From positions 33,558 through 97,557 of the forward strand of contig NZ_QPIJ01000007.1 of NCBI RefSeq assembly GCF_003336665.1: DNA of 64,000 bases, read 5' to 3'. Shown piece by piece: positions 57,099 to 64,000 of this stretch. The DNA is from Vreelandella rituensis (GTDB taxonomy: Bacteria; Pseudomonadota; Gammaproteobacteria; Pseudomonadales; Halomonadaceae). The notes below the pieces were generated by a model that worked only from the letters and a program-made list of their open reading frames with translations, made no database searches and was not told the DNA's origin. Positions within the stretch are counted from its first letter, which is position 1. Every line of letters starts with the position of its first letter. Made by a program: the position numbers and the translations under genes.

Positions 57099-60000
57099 AT
57101 TTCTCTAACTTCTTCATCAAGCGGCCGATCTTTGCCACGGTGCTGGCGATCATCCTGACCCTGGTCGGGGTGATGAGCATGCGGGTGTTGCCGATCGAGC
57201 AATACCCGAGCGTGGTGCCGCCTTCGGTATCGGTGCAGGCTCGCTTTCCGGGCGCTGATGCCGAAACCGTCGCCCAGGCGGTAGCGGCCCCCCTGTCCGA
57301 GGCGATCAACGGCGTCGAGAATATGCTGTACATGACCTCGAACAGCGCGGATAACGGCAGTGTCAGCCTCAGTGTTGCCTTCGATATCGGCACCGATGGT
57401 GATATCAACACCATCAACGTCAATAACCGGGTTCAGGGCGCCTTGTCCCGGCTTCCTCAGGAAGTTCAGGATCAAGGCGTGACCGTGGAGTTGAGCTCCA
57501 GCTCGATTCTGATGCTGGTGGCGCTGATTTCGCCTCAGGGCGATTACCCGCGTATCTTCATGCAGAACTATGCCACCCTCAATATTCTCGACGCGCTGCG
57601 TCAGGTGCCGGGGGTGGGTAACGCGGAAGTGCTCGGCGGCGGCGAGTTCGCCATGCGGATCTGGATGGACCCCGACAAACTTTCGCAATATAACCTGACC
57701 CCCGCTGAAGTGGCGACGGCCATCCGTCAGCAAAACACCGAAGTGCCGGCAGGCAGTCTTGCGGCGGCACCCCAGAGCGATCCACGCGCCTATACCTACA
57801 CGATCACAGCGGGAGGACGGTTTAACGAGGTCGATGACTTTCGCAATATCTACCTGCGTACCAACCCCGATGGTTCATCGCTGCGCCTGAATGACGTGGC
57901 GCGCATTGAACTGGGCGCCTCGTTCTATGGGATTGAAGCCCGTTTGAACGGCGCTACGATGACCCCGATCATCATCAACCAGCAGCCGGGGGCCAATGCG
58001 CTGGAGACCGCCACCGCGGTGGAAGCCACCATGGCTGACATGGCAGAACGCTTTCCGCCGGGGCTGGAATACGTCGTGCCTTACGATACCACCCTGTTCA
58101 TCGATGCATCGGTGGAAACCGTGCTCACGGTTTTTGTCGAAGCCTTCTTGATCGTGGGTGTCATTCTGTTCATCTTCCTGCAGAACTGGCGTTTCACGGT
58201 GATCGCCATGTCGGTGGTGCCGGTGTCGGTATTGGCCACCTTCGCCGGGTTCTACATGTTCGGCTTCTCGATCAATCTGCTCACCTTGTTCGCCCTGGTG
58301 CTTTCCATCGGCATTGTGGTCGATGATGCGATTCTGGTGGTGGAGAATGTCGAGCGCGTATTGAGTGAAGATGAAGATATCTCAGTGTTTCAGGCCACCA
58401 TGCGCGCCATGAAGGAAGTCGGGGGGCCAGTTATCGCGACCTCCCTGATCATGGCGGCGGTATTCGTCCCCGTGGCATTTCTGGGGGGCTTCACCGGGCA
58501 GATATACCAGCAGTTCGCCTTGACGGTGGCGATCTCGGTGGCCTTCTCGGCGTTGATGGCATTGACGTTTACCCCGGCGCTGTCAGCGATTTTTATCAAG
58601 CACAAGCCTTCTGTGCAAAGCGAGTCAAAATTCAGGCGGGTACTCAAGGCGCCCTTGCGGCTTTTTGATCGGCTTTTTGCGACGATCACCGCGGGCTATA
58701 TGTGGCTGGTGAAAGTCCTGGTACGTTTCTGGGGCCTGGCTCTGCTACTGGTCGCCATGGTAGGCGTGGGCTCCTGGTGGCTGTACCAGGTCACCCCTTC
58801 AACCCTAGTTCCCCAGACGGATCAGGGGATCGTGCTGGTGAGTGTATCCTTGCCCGATGCGGCCTCACTGGACCGCACCAGCGACTACATGGGCAAGCTT
58901 AGCCAAGCCATCGAAGAGATCGAGGGGGTGCGTTATTCCTCGGCCGTGGCGGGTTACGATATTCTGTCGAGTTCGGTTAATACGGCGCGCGGCATCATGT
59001 TCGTCAACCTTGACCCTTGGGCGGAACGCGAGCTGACCGCCGATGGCCTGGTGGGGCGCATCATGCAACTGGGCGCCCAGATCGAGGGGGGCTCGGCGAT
59101 GGCTTTCAACGTGCCGCCGATCATCGGACTTTCCACCACGGGCGGCTTCACCGGCTATCTGCAGTCCTTCGAAGGGGCGAACCCCCAAGAGCTGTTCCAG
59201 GCGTCGGTAAAGGTGATGCAGGCGGCCAACCAGCATCCCGCGCTGCAGGGGGTGTTCACCACCTTCAATGTCAATGTGCCGGGTTATCGAGCGGAAATCG
59301 ACCAACAAAAGGCACTCAGCTACGGCGTTTCATTGAGTGAGCTGAATACCACTCTGGCGAATACCTTCGGGGCGGGATTCGTCAATTATTTCAGTTACCA
59401 GAATCGTAACTTCCAGGTCTATCTGCAGAACGAGGACGAGTTTCGCAGAACGCCGGATGATATCAGCCGGGTGCATGTGCGCGGTGGCAATGGGGAGCGC
59501 ATTCCCCTGTCTGAATTCGTGACCCTCGAGCGTCAGGCCAAGCCTGCGGTGGTATCGCGTTTCGGCGTCTATCTGGGTGCTCAATTCCAGGGTGGGCCGG
59601 CACCCGGCTATAGCTCGGGTGAGGCGATTACCGCCATGGAAGAGGTTGTCGAAGAAACCCTGGGGGGAAATTGGGGGATGGGCTGGACCGGCACCGCTTA
59701 CCAGGAGAGCCAGATGGGCAGTGCGGCCACCCTGGCGATCGTGTTCGGGTTGATCATGGTATTTTTGATCCTGGCCGCCCAGTACGAAAGCTGGTCATTG
59801 CCCTTGGCGGTTCTTACCGCAACGCCCTTTGCTTTCCTGGGGGGGATCGGGGGAATCGCCATGCGCGGGCTGGAGACTAGCGTTTACGTGGAAATCGGCA
59901 TGCTGGTGGTGGTAGGGCTGGCGGCCAAGAACGCCATCCTGATCGTCGAGTTCGCCGAGTTGCAGCGCAAGGAGCAGGGCAAGTCAATACGTGAGGCCGC

Positions 60001-60283
60001 GATTACCGCCGCTGAACTGCGTTTCCGGCCGATCGTGATGACCTCGCTGGCCTTCATCTTCGGTACCCTGCCGCTGGCATTGGCCACCGGGGCCAGCGAC
60101 GTCAGCAGCCACCATATCGGTACTACCGTGGCGGTCGGCATGGCGTCGGTGGCCATCTTGGGCAGTCTGTTCATTCCCACCTCCTATGCGATGATTGCGC
60201 ATATCTCGGACTGGTTGCAGCGCAAAATGGCAATAGGCGACCATCGCGAACAGCAGCCGGCGGTTGAGCGCAAAGAACGCTAA
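57095..60283 (+). CDS. RND multidrug efflux pump, AcrB/HAE1 family
   Basis: 1062 residues, full length for AcrB-type pumps. Opens FFIKRPIFATVLAIILTLVG; TM4 has ALVLSIGIVVDDAILVVENV with the two proton-relay Asp; TM10 GLAAKNAILIVEFAELQRKE carries the relay Lys. The periplasmic porter and docking domains are complete (VPYDTTLFIDASVETVLTVF; SLPDAASLDRTSDYMGKLSQ). It exports diverse hydrophobic compounds using the proton gradient, with the adaptor and TolC-type protein just upstream. Downstream: a short 18-bp repeat array and a terminator. Confidence 0.95.
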   Translation: MNFSNFFIKRPIFATVLAIILTLVGVMSMRVLPIEQYPSVVPPSVSVQARFPGADAETVAQAVAAPLSEAINGVENMLYMTSNSADNGSVSLSVAFDIGTDGDINTINVNNRVQGALSRLPQEVQDQGVTVELSSSSILMLVALISPQGDYPRIFMQNYATLNILDALRQVPGVGNAEVLGGGEFAMRIWMDPDKLSQYNLTPAEVATAIRQQNTEVPAGSLAAAPQSDPRAYTYTITAGGRFNEVDDFRNIYLRTNPDGSSLRLNDVARIELGASFYGIEARLNGATMTPIIINQQPGANALETATAVEATMADMAERFPPGLEYVVPYDTTLFIDASVETVLTVFVEAFLIVGVILFIFLQNWRFTVIAMSVVPVSVLATFAGFYMFGFSINLLTLFALVLSIGIVVDDAILVVENVERVLSEDEDISVFQATMRAMKEVGGPVIATSLIMAAVFVPVAFLGGFTGQIYQQFALTVAISVAFSALMALTFTPALSAIFIKHKPSVQSESKFRRVLKAPLRLFDRLFATITAGYMWLVKVLVRFWGLALLLVAMVGVGSWWLYQVTPSTLVPQTDQGIVLVSVSLPDAASLDRTSDYMGKLSQAIEEIEGVRYSSAVAGYDILSSSVNTARGIMFVNLDPWAERELTADGLVGRIMQLGAQIEGGSAMAFNVPPIIGLSTTGGFTGYLQSFEGANPQELFQASVKVMQAANQHPALQGVFTTFNVNVPGYRAEIDQQKALSYGVSLSELNTTLANTFGAGFVNYFSYQNRNFQVYLQNEDEFRRTPDDISRVHVRGGNGERIPLSEFVTLERQAKPAVVSRFGVYLGAQFQGGPAPGYSSGEAITAMEEVVEETLGGNWGMGWTGTAYQESQMGSAATLAIVFGLIMVFLILAAQYESWSLPLAVLTATPFAFLGGIGGIAMRGLETSVYVEIGMLVVVGLAAKNAILIVEFAELQRKEQGKSIREAAITAAELRFRPIVMTSLAFIFGTLPLALATGASDVSSHHIGTTVAVGMASVAILGSLFIPTSYAMIAHISDWLQRKMAIGDHREQQPAVERKER

Positions 60284-60328
60284 GCTTTAAGCGAACGCTA
60301 AGTTTCACGCGAACGTAAAGCGTTTTTG
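60275..60328 (+). repeat. 18-bp imperfect tandem repeat at the RND pump stop codon
   Basis: Three units start at 60275, 60293 and 60311, each opening GAACG(C)TAAG or a close variant. The first unit contains the pump's own stop codon (60281-60283). The period of 18 keeps frame, and the second unit repeats the stop. Confidence 0.7.
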
Positions 60329-60360
60329 AAGGGCGTCATTCATTTGAATGGCGCCCTTTT
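60329..60360 (+). terminator. Rho-independent terminator of the efflux operon
   Basis: Arms AAGGGCGTCATTC (60329-60341) and GAATGGCGCCCTT (60346-60358), one G-T pair, short ATTT loop, then T-tract. Confidence 0.88.
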
Positions 60361-60410
60361 CTCGTGGTGTGTCCGAGCAAGGTTAACGTTAGCTGTCCGG
60401 TCTTGAAAAG

Positions 60411-61043
60411 TTACGCAGACGTAGAGAGCGGAGGAGGACTCATCAACAGCAGCAATTGATTGATAAGCGTTTCTCCTCGTTCACGGATAGAGAAGCGTTC
60501 AGGGTTGCGCAGCCATTCGTGAAACAGCCCACCCAGGGTGGCATGCAGGAGGTCGGCGGCCACGGAGGCGGAAAGGTCGGAACGTAAAGCGCCTTTCTGT
60601 GAGGCAAACGCGAAGTGTTCCTGAAGCGAGGTATGGCACTCTTCGGCGATTTCCGTTTGCATGGCAATGGGGTTGATATCACTGAAAAATTCACAACGAT
60701 GAATAAGAATCGAATGCACACGATGATAGCGCGGCTGTTCGAGGCGGGAAAATCCTCTCAGGCAGGCAATGCGTATGGCTTCCAGTGACGAGACGTCATG
60801 TTCCAGTGTCTCGATTTCATCCACCAGGTCTTGAAACGGCATGCGAACCCGTTCGAGCATGGCATGAAAGACATCGCTCTTGTTCTTGAAGTGCCAATAG
60901 ATCGCCCCTCGCGTCATTCCTGCATGCCGAGCGATCTGCTCAAGCGACGTGCGCGCCACTCCGTGCTCCATGAACATTTCTTCTGCCGCATCGAGAAGCG
61001 CCTCGCGTGTGGCGGCCGCTTCTGCCTTTGTGCGCCGAGCCAT
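60411..61043 (-). CDS. TetR-family efflux repressor (AcrR/TtgR-like)
   Basis: 210 residues from ATG 61043 (AGGAGG upstream). N-terminal HTH in the AcrR form: MARRTKAEAAATREALLDAA, VARTSLEQIARHAGMTRGAI, YWHFKNKSDVF. The C-terminal ligand domain resembles AcrR/TtgR. It converges with the RND pump gene, and similar palindromes lie before its own promoter, before the adaptor gene and before the TolC gene. It therefore probably represses all of these until a pump substrate binds. Confidence 0.9.
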   Translation of the reverse strand: MARRTKAEAAATREALLDAAEEMFMEHGVARTSLEQIARHAGMTRGAIYWHFKNKSDVFHAMLERVRMPFQDLVDEIETLEHDVSSLEAIRIACLRGFSRLEQPRYHRVHSILIHRCEFFSDINPIAMQTEIAEECHTSLQEHFAFASQKGALRSDLSASVAADLLHATLGGLFHEWLRNPERFSIRERGETLINQLLLLMSPPPLSTSA

Positions 61044-61117
61044 AGGGCTCCTCCTGTCGTATGCTGCCGCTGGTAGGAATGGATTGATTTTATCCGATAG
61101 GGCATGGAAAAGCATTG

Positions 61118-61135
61118 ATACATGCATGATTGTAT
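61118..61135. promoter_or_regulatory. Operator-like palindrome between the tetR gene and the deacylase gene
   Basis: ATACA-N2-CATG-N2-TGTAT symmetry over 18 bp, close to the palindrome at 55737. It lies 75 bp upstream of the TetR start and 85 bp upstream of the divergent deacylase start. Confidence 0.6.
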
Positions 61136-61219
61136 GTTGAAAGTGGCAAACTGTCATGGAAAGGCTCGTCATACCTTGCCTATGACGTTATAAAGACACT
61201 TTCGTTTCCAGGGGGAAGT

Positions 61220-62251
61220 ATGGTGCGTGCCGCTTTTGAATTGGCTGGAGAAAAAGTGAATCCTGGCCAACGCTTGCAGATCGATGTGCCGGTGGCTCGG
61301 CTATATACTCATACCCCGTTACATATCCCCGTCGAGGTAGTGCACGGACGCAAGGAAGGGCCGATATTGTTGGTATGCGGTGGCATTCACGGCGACGAGA
61401 TCAATGGTGTGGAAATCGTGCGCCGTGTGCTGCGCTCAAAAGCCATCAACAACCTGAAGGGGACGCTGATAGCTGTCCCCGTGGTCAACGTCTTCGGTTT
61501 CTTGCAGCAGACCCGCTATCTGCCGGATAGGCGTGATCTCAATCGGTGCTTTCCCGGCAGTGAATCAGGTTCCCTGGGCGGCCGTATTGCCGCCTTGTTC
61601 CGCGAGCAGATCGTCGATCAGGCCACGCATGTGATCGATCTTCACACCGGCGCGATTCACCGCACCAACTTGCCCCAGATCCGGGCACAACTTCGCCCCG
61701 GCAGTGAAACCGAGCGTATGGCCGATGCGTTCGGTGCGCCGGTGGTGCTCAATGCGGAATTGCGCGAGGGCAGCTTGCGCCACTATGCCCAGAATCGTGG
61801 AATTCCGGTGCTGACCTACGAAGCTGGAGAGGCGCTGCGCTTTGACGAGTGGGCAATTTCACCCGGTGTACGTGGGGTACTGCGCGTCATGCGTCGCCTG
61901 GGCATGCTTGCCGGCGAGCAGCGTCGGCGCCCCCCGCCAGGGGCCGAACTTGCCAATGGCTCCAGCTGGGCTCGGGCGCCCATCGACGGGATATTGAGAC
62001 CCCAAGTACGCTTGGGGGCGCGCGTGGCCAAGGGGGAAGTGCTGGGCAAGATAGCCGATCCGTTCGGCAACGATGAAAGTGCCGTTCGGGCGATAGCCGA
62101 TGGCATCGTGATCGGCATGAGCCGCCTGCCATTGGCCAACGAGGGGGAAGCACTGTTTCATATCGCTCGCTTCGATGCGATAGAAGAGGCGGAAACCGCG
62201 GTGGAAAGCTTCAACTCGAGTCTCGCTCCGCCTCCCGACTCGCTTTATTGA
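61220..62251 (+). CDS. Succinylglutamate desuccinylase / aspartoacylase family zinc hydrolase
   Basis: 343 residues from ATG 61220 (GGGGGAAG upstream). M14-type zinc site: ILLVCGGIHGDEINGVEIVR (HxxE), DLHTG (third ligand), and the catalytic Glu in VLTYEAGEALRFD. The C-terminal barrel-like domain (APIDGILRPQVRLGARVAKG) is usual for the AstE/AspA-like subgroup. It removes an acyl group from an acyl-amino acid or similar amide; the substrate is unknown. It is divergent from the TetR gene and shares that operator region. It overlaps convergent dusA by 7 nt. Confidence 0.87.
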   Translation: MVRAAFELAGEKVNPGQRLQIDVPVARLYTHTPLHIPVEVVHGRKEGPILLVCGGIHGDEINGVEIVRRVLRSKAINNLKGTLIAVPVVNVFGFLQQTRYLPDRRDLNRCFPGSESGSLGGRIAALFREQIVDQATHVIDLHTGAIHRTNLPQIRAQLRPGSETERMADAFGAPVVLNAELREGSLRHYAQNRGIPVLTYEAGEALRFDEWAISPGVRGVLRVMRRLGMLAGEQRRRPPPGAELANGSSWARAPIDGILRPQVRLGARVAKGEVLGKIADPFGNDESAVRAIADGIVIGMSRLPLANEGEALFHIARFDAIEEAETAVESFNSSLAPPPDSLY

Positions 62252-63264
62252 GCCAATTCAATCTCGCGTGTATCGGGCTCACGCACCAGGCTCAGGGCAT
62301 CGTCGAATATCCGCAGCCCGGCACCTTCCAGGTGTGCGTGTTCGGACAGATGACGACGAAACCGCCGCCCGCCGGGGCAGCCTTGGAACAGCCCCAATAA
62401 ATGGCGGGTGATGTGGTTGAGCTTGGCGCCTTCTTCCAGGCGTTGAGCGATATAAGGACGAAACGCTTGGGCGGCGGCCATTCGGCTAGAGGCCGGGCCG
62501 TTCTCGCCATAAAGCGCTTGGTCGACACCGGCCAGCATCCAGGGGTTCTGATAGGCTTCGCGGCCTATCATCACGCTGTCGACATGCTCAAGATGCTCGC
62601 AGCACTCGGCCAACGTCTTGATGCCTCCATTGATGCCGATATGCAGCTCCGGGCGGCTCTGTTTCAAACGATGCACGCGCGGGTAGTTCAGCGGTGGCAC
62701 ATCACGGTTGGCCTTGGGGGAAAGCCCTTGGAGCCAAGCCTTGCGTGCGTGCACGATGAACACCTCGCAACCGGCATCCGCGACGGTGGCGATGAAGCGC
62801 TCCAGGTCGGCATCTTCGTCCTGGTCATCGATACCGATACGGCATTTCACAGTCACCGGGATCGAAACGGCCTCCTGCATGGCACGTACGGCGGTGGCGA
62901 CTTTTTCCGGGTACGCCATCAAACAGGCGCCGATCAGATTGTTCTGCACCCGATCGCTGGGGCAACCAACGTTGAGGTTCACCTCGTCATAACCCCATGC
63001 CTGGGCAATCGCCGCGCACTCGGCAAGCTCCCCGGCATTGCTTCCCCCAAGCTGAAGCGCCAGGGGGTGCTCGATGTCCGTATGGCCCAAAAAGCGCTCC
63101 CGCGGCGTGCCATGCAAGATGGCACCGGTGGTCACCATCTCGGTATACAGCAGCGCATGGTGCGTCAAGGTACGAGCGAAGGCTCGGTAGTCGCGGGTCG
63201 TCCAATCCATCATCGGCGCAACAGAAAAGCGTCGGGCGGCATCGGCAGGGCTTAATTTAGTCAT
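62245..63264 (-). CDS. dusA: tRNA-dihydrouridine(20/20a) synthase DusA
   Basis: 339 residues from ATG 63264; an ATG five codons upstream (63279) is possible and falls inside a palindrome. DusA hallmarks: RRFSVAPMMDWTTRDYRAFA, EVNLNVGCPSDRVQNNLIGA (catalytic Cys), VKCRIGIDDQ, VFIVHARKAWLQGLSPKANR, and GINGGIKT. An FMN enzyme reducing U20/U20a in the tRNA D-loop with NADPH. The 3' end overlaps the zinc hydrolase by 7 nt. Confidence 0.95.
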   Translation of the reverse strand: MTKLSPADAARRFSVAPMMDWTTRDYRAFARTLTHHALLYTEMVTTGAILHGTPRERFLGHTDIEHPLALQLGGSNAGELAECAAIAQAWGYDEVNLNVGCPSDRVQNNLIGACLMAYPEKVATAVRAMQEAVSIPVTVKCRIGIDDQDEDADLERFIATVADAGCEVFIVHARKAWLQGLSPKANRDVPPLNYPRVHRLKQSRPELHIGINGGIKTLAECCEHLEHVDSVMIGREAYQNPWMLAGVDQALYGENGPASSRMAAAQAFRPYIAQRLEEGAKLNHITRHLLGLFQGCPGGRRFRRHLSEHAHLEGAGLRIFDDALSLVREPDTREIELAQ

Positions 63265-63275
63265 ATCAATCACTT

Positions 63276-63304
63276 GCATACTGTGTATGCTGTATAAATA
63301 TACA
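63276..63304. promoter_or_regulatory. Two adjacent inverted repeats upstream of dusA
   Basis: GCATAC-TGT-GTATGC (63276-63290) abuts TGTATA-AA-TATACA (63291-63304). They lie just upstream of the 63264 start and so cover the leader or promoter. Candidate operator or RNA structure; nothing known to me matches. Confidence 0.45.
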
Positions 63305-63488
63305 TAATAAGTACCGTCTGATACTGTCTAAAATTACGTTTGGTGTATCAATAAAGTACCGATAACGAAAGAGGCACATAGATGACAGCGGGTGTGGTAC
63401 ACCATGAAAACGTATCAAAAGCGGGGGAGCTCGTTGGCGGGCAATTGTACGCAAGAAGGACTATCTGTTACAAAGCGAAAGCTGTGAA
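63305..63488. other. AT-rich intergenic sequence between dusA and the IS element
   Basis: No gene, RNA gene or repeat was recognised here beyond short chance palindromes such as GGTGT-GGT-ACACC. The 3'-most bases (63469-63488) are the host flank of the IS605-type right end. Confidence 0.5.
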
Positions 63489-63653
63489 TTGACATCCTCC
63501 CCCACCTTCAGCGCTGACGCGCTTGTGGAAGGGGATTCCCTGGTTGTTACCTTCCAGGTTCCTGCTTCGCTGTCCGTCGCCTCAATGCCTTGGCATTGCC
63601 GGTCTTACACAAACTCCACAGGCGTAACTTCCCGAGTGCCCCTCGGTAGTGCT
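63489..63653 (-). mobile_element. Right end of IS200/IS605-type element with probable omega-RNA scaffold
   Basis: Downstream of the tnpB stop the minus strand runs to GGGGGAGGATGTCAA, whose final TCAA (63489-63492) matches the right cleavage tetranucleotide of IS608-type elements. Just inside is an imperfect hairpin with inner stem AGCGC/GCGCT, GTCA loop, and outer TCCCC/GGGGGA pairing (about 63496-63535). In TnpB systems this 3' region is transcribed as the reRNA/omega-RNA scaffold. Confidence 0.65.
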
Positions 63654-64000
63654 TCAACGCTCAGCACCGGCTAACAGCGCGGTGCCGGCTTGTAGGATGT
63701 TGCGGGCGGCATTGACGTCGCGGTCGATGCCTTGGGTGCCGCAGCCGGGGCAGTCCCAGGTGCGAACATTGAGCGGCAAGGAGTCGACGACAAACCCGCA
63801 GCCATGGCAGCGCTTGCTGCTGGGGTACCAGCGGTCGATCTGGACGAACTGGCGCCCCGCCCAGGCGGCCTTGTAGTCGAGCTGGCGCACCAGCTCCCCC
63901 CAGCCCACATCGCTGATGGCTTTCGCCAGAGACCGGTTCTTGACCATATTTTTCACCGCGAGGCTTTCAGCACAGATCACTTGGTTCTCGTTGACGATCT
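63654..64000 (-). CDS. tnpB: IS605-family TnpB (partial, 5' end outside window)
   Basis: About 115 C-terminal residues are visible; the start lies right of base 64000. They include the RuvC-like region (IVNENQVICAESLAVKNMVK), the zinc finger CHGCGFVVDSLPLNVRTWDC then CPGC, and the final RuvC Asp in GIDRDVNAARNIL. TnpB is the RNA-guided nuclease ancestor of Cas12. The visible part is uninterrupted, with intact zinc ligands and Asp, so the protein may be functional. Whether a tnpA accompanies it cannot be seen. Confidence 0.9.
   Translation of the reverse strand, partial: IVNENQVICAESLAVKNMVKNRSLAKAISDVGWGELVRQLDYKAAWAGRQFVQIDRWYPSSKRCHGCGFVVDSLPLNVRTWDCPGCGTQGIDRDVNAARNILQAGTALLAGAER

Noticed and set aside
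1..64000. CRISPR arrays, tRNA, rRNA or prophage genes
   Set aside because: No regularly spaced repeats, cloverleaf-like segments or phage structural genes were found by reading.

Overview
The window looks like chromosomal DNA of a moderately GC-rich gammaproteobacterium. The best guess is a Halomonas-type member of the Halomonadaceae or Oceanospirillales. This is inferred from the gene content (sodium-type flagellar stator PomAB, OpgG/OpgH glucan synthesis, PhoX, RND efflux, YghU-type GST) and from protein style, not from a marker gene. Genes are tightly packed on both strands with many 4-14 nt overlaps. I saw no rRNA, tRNA, CRISPR array or prophage. The only mobile element is a partial IS200/IS605-type tnpB at the right edge.

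Layout. 1-11 kb: a class I glutamine amidotransferase (partial) next to a GS-like amidoligase, a large YbiO-type MscS channel, two J-domain-related membrane proteins, an unrecognised membrane protein, a CBS-BON protein, a class V aminotransferase and a long-form phosphotransacetylase without a neighbouring ackA. 11-20 kb: a small outer-membrane barrel protein, then the most unusual block in the window. It holds a CDP-alcohol phosphatidyltransferase, a BchC-like dehydrogenase, a PTPS/QueD-like protein lacking the usual catalytic residues, a glycosyltransferase-methyltransferase fusion, a UPF0104/LPG-synthase-type membrane protein, a RibD-type reductase, a RibBA-like GTP cyclohydrolase II and a creatininase-family amidohydrolase. 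Together they suggest a GTP-derived (pterin- or pyrimidine-like), glycosylated and perhaps lipid-linked metabolite of unknown structure. The UPF0104 gene has no stop where the family ends and runs about 800 nt antisense through the reductase gene.

20-30 kb: a Tat-exported PhoX phosphatase behind four 11-bp-phased Pho half-sites, the opgG-opgH-fkbM glucan operon, a divergent alkaline-phosphatase-superfamily membrane enzyme, and manC. 30-40 kb: a LpxL-type acyltransferase flanked by two paralogous small membrane proteins, a glyoxalase-like protein, a methyltransferase, an MFS transporter with an acidic tail, and a four-gene acyl-CoA catabolic operon (dehydrogenase, ligase, 3-hydroxyacyl-CoA dehydrogenase, enoyl-CoA hydratase) with hairpins between cistrons. 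40-54 kb: a YghU-type GST, an EAL protein with a degenerate GGDEF domain, a CPA-type antiporter, a MOSC protein, an EamA exporter, OsmC, PomA/PomB, a FixJ-like regulator with a PAS histidine kinase, a 2OG oxygenase overlapping a NudL-type Nudix gene, a NudC-like Nudix protein, a NIF3/YqfO-type protein whose C-terminus was altered by an 11-bp tandem duplication, and an alpha/beta hydrolase.

54-64 kb: a complete tripartite RND efflux system (TolC-type protein, periplasmic adaptor, AcrB-type pump) with its TetR repressor and three similar operator-like sites, an AstE/AspA-type zinc deacylase, DusA, and the 3' part of an IS605-type tnpB whose right end (probable omega-RNA scaffold) and adjacent guide-like flank are visible.
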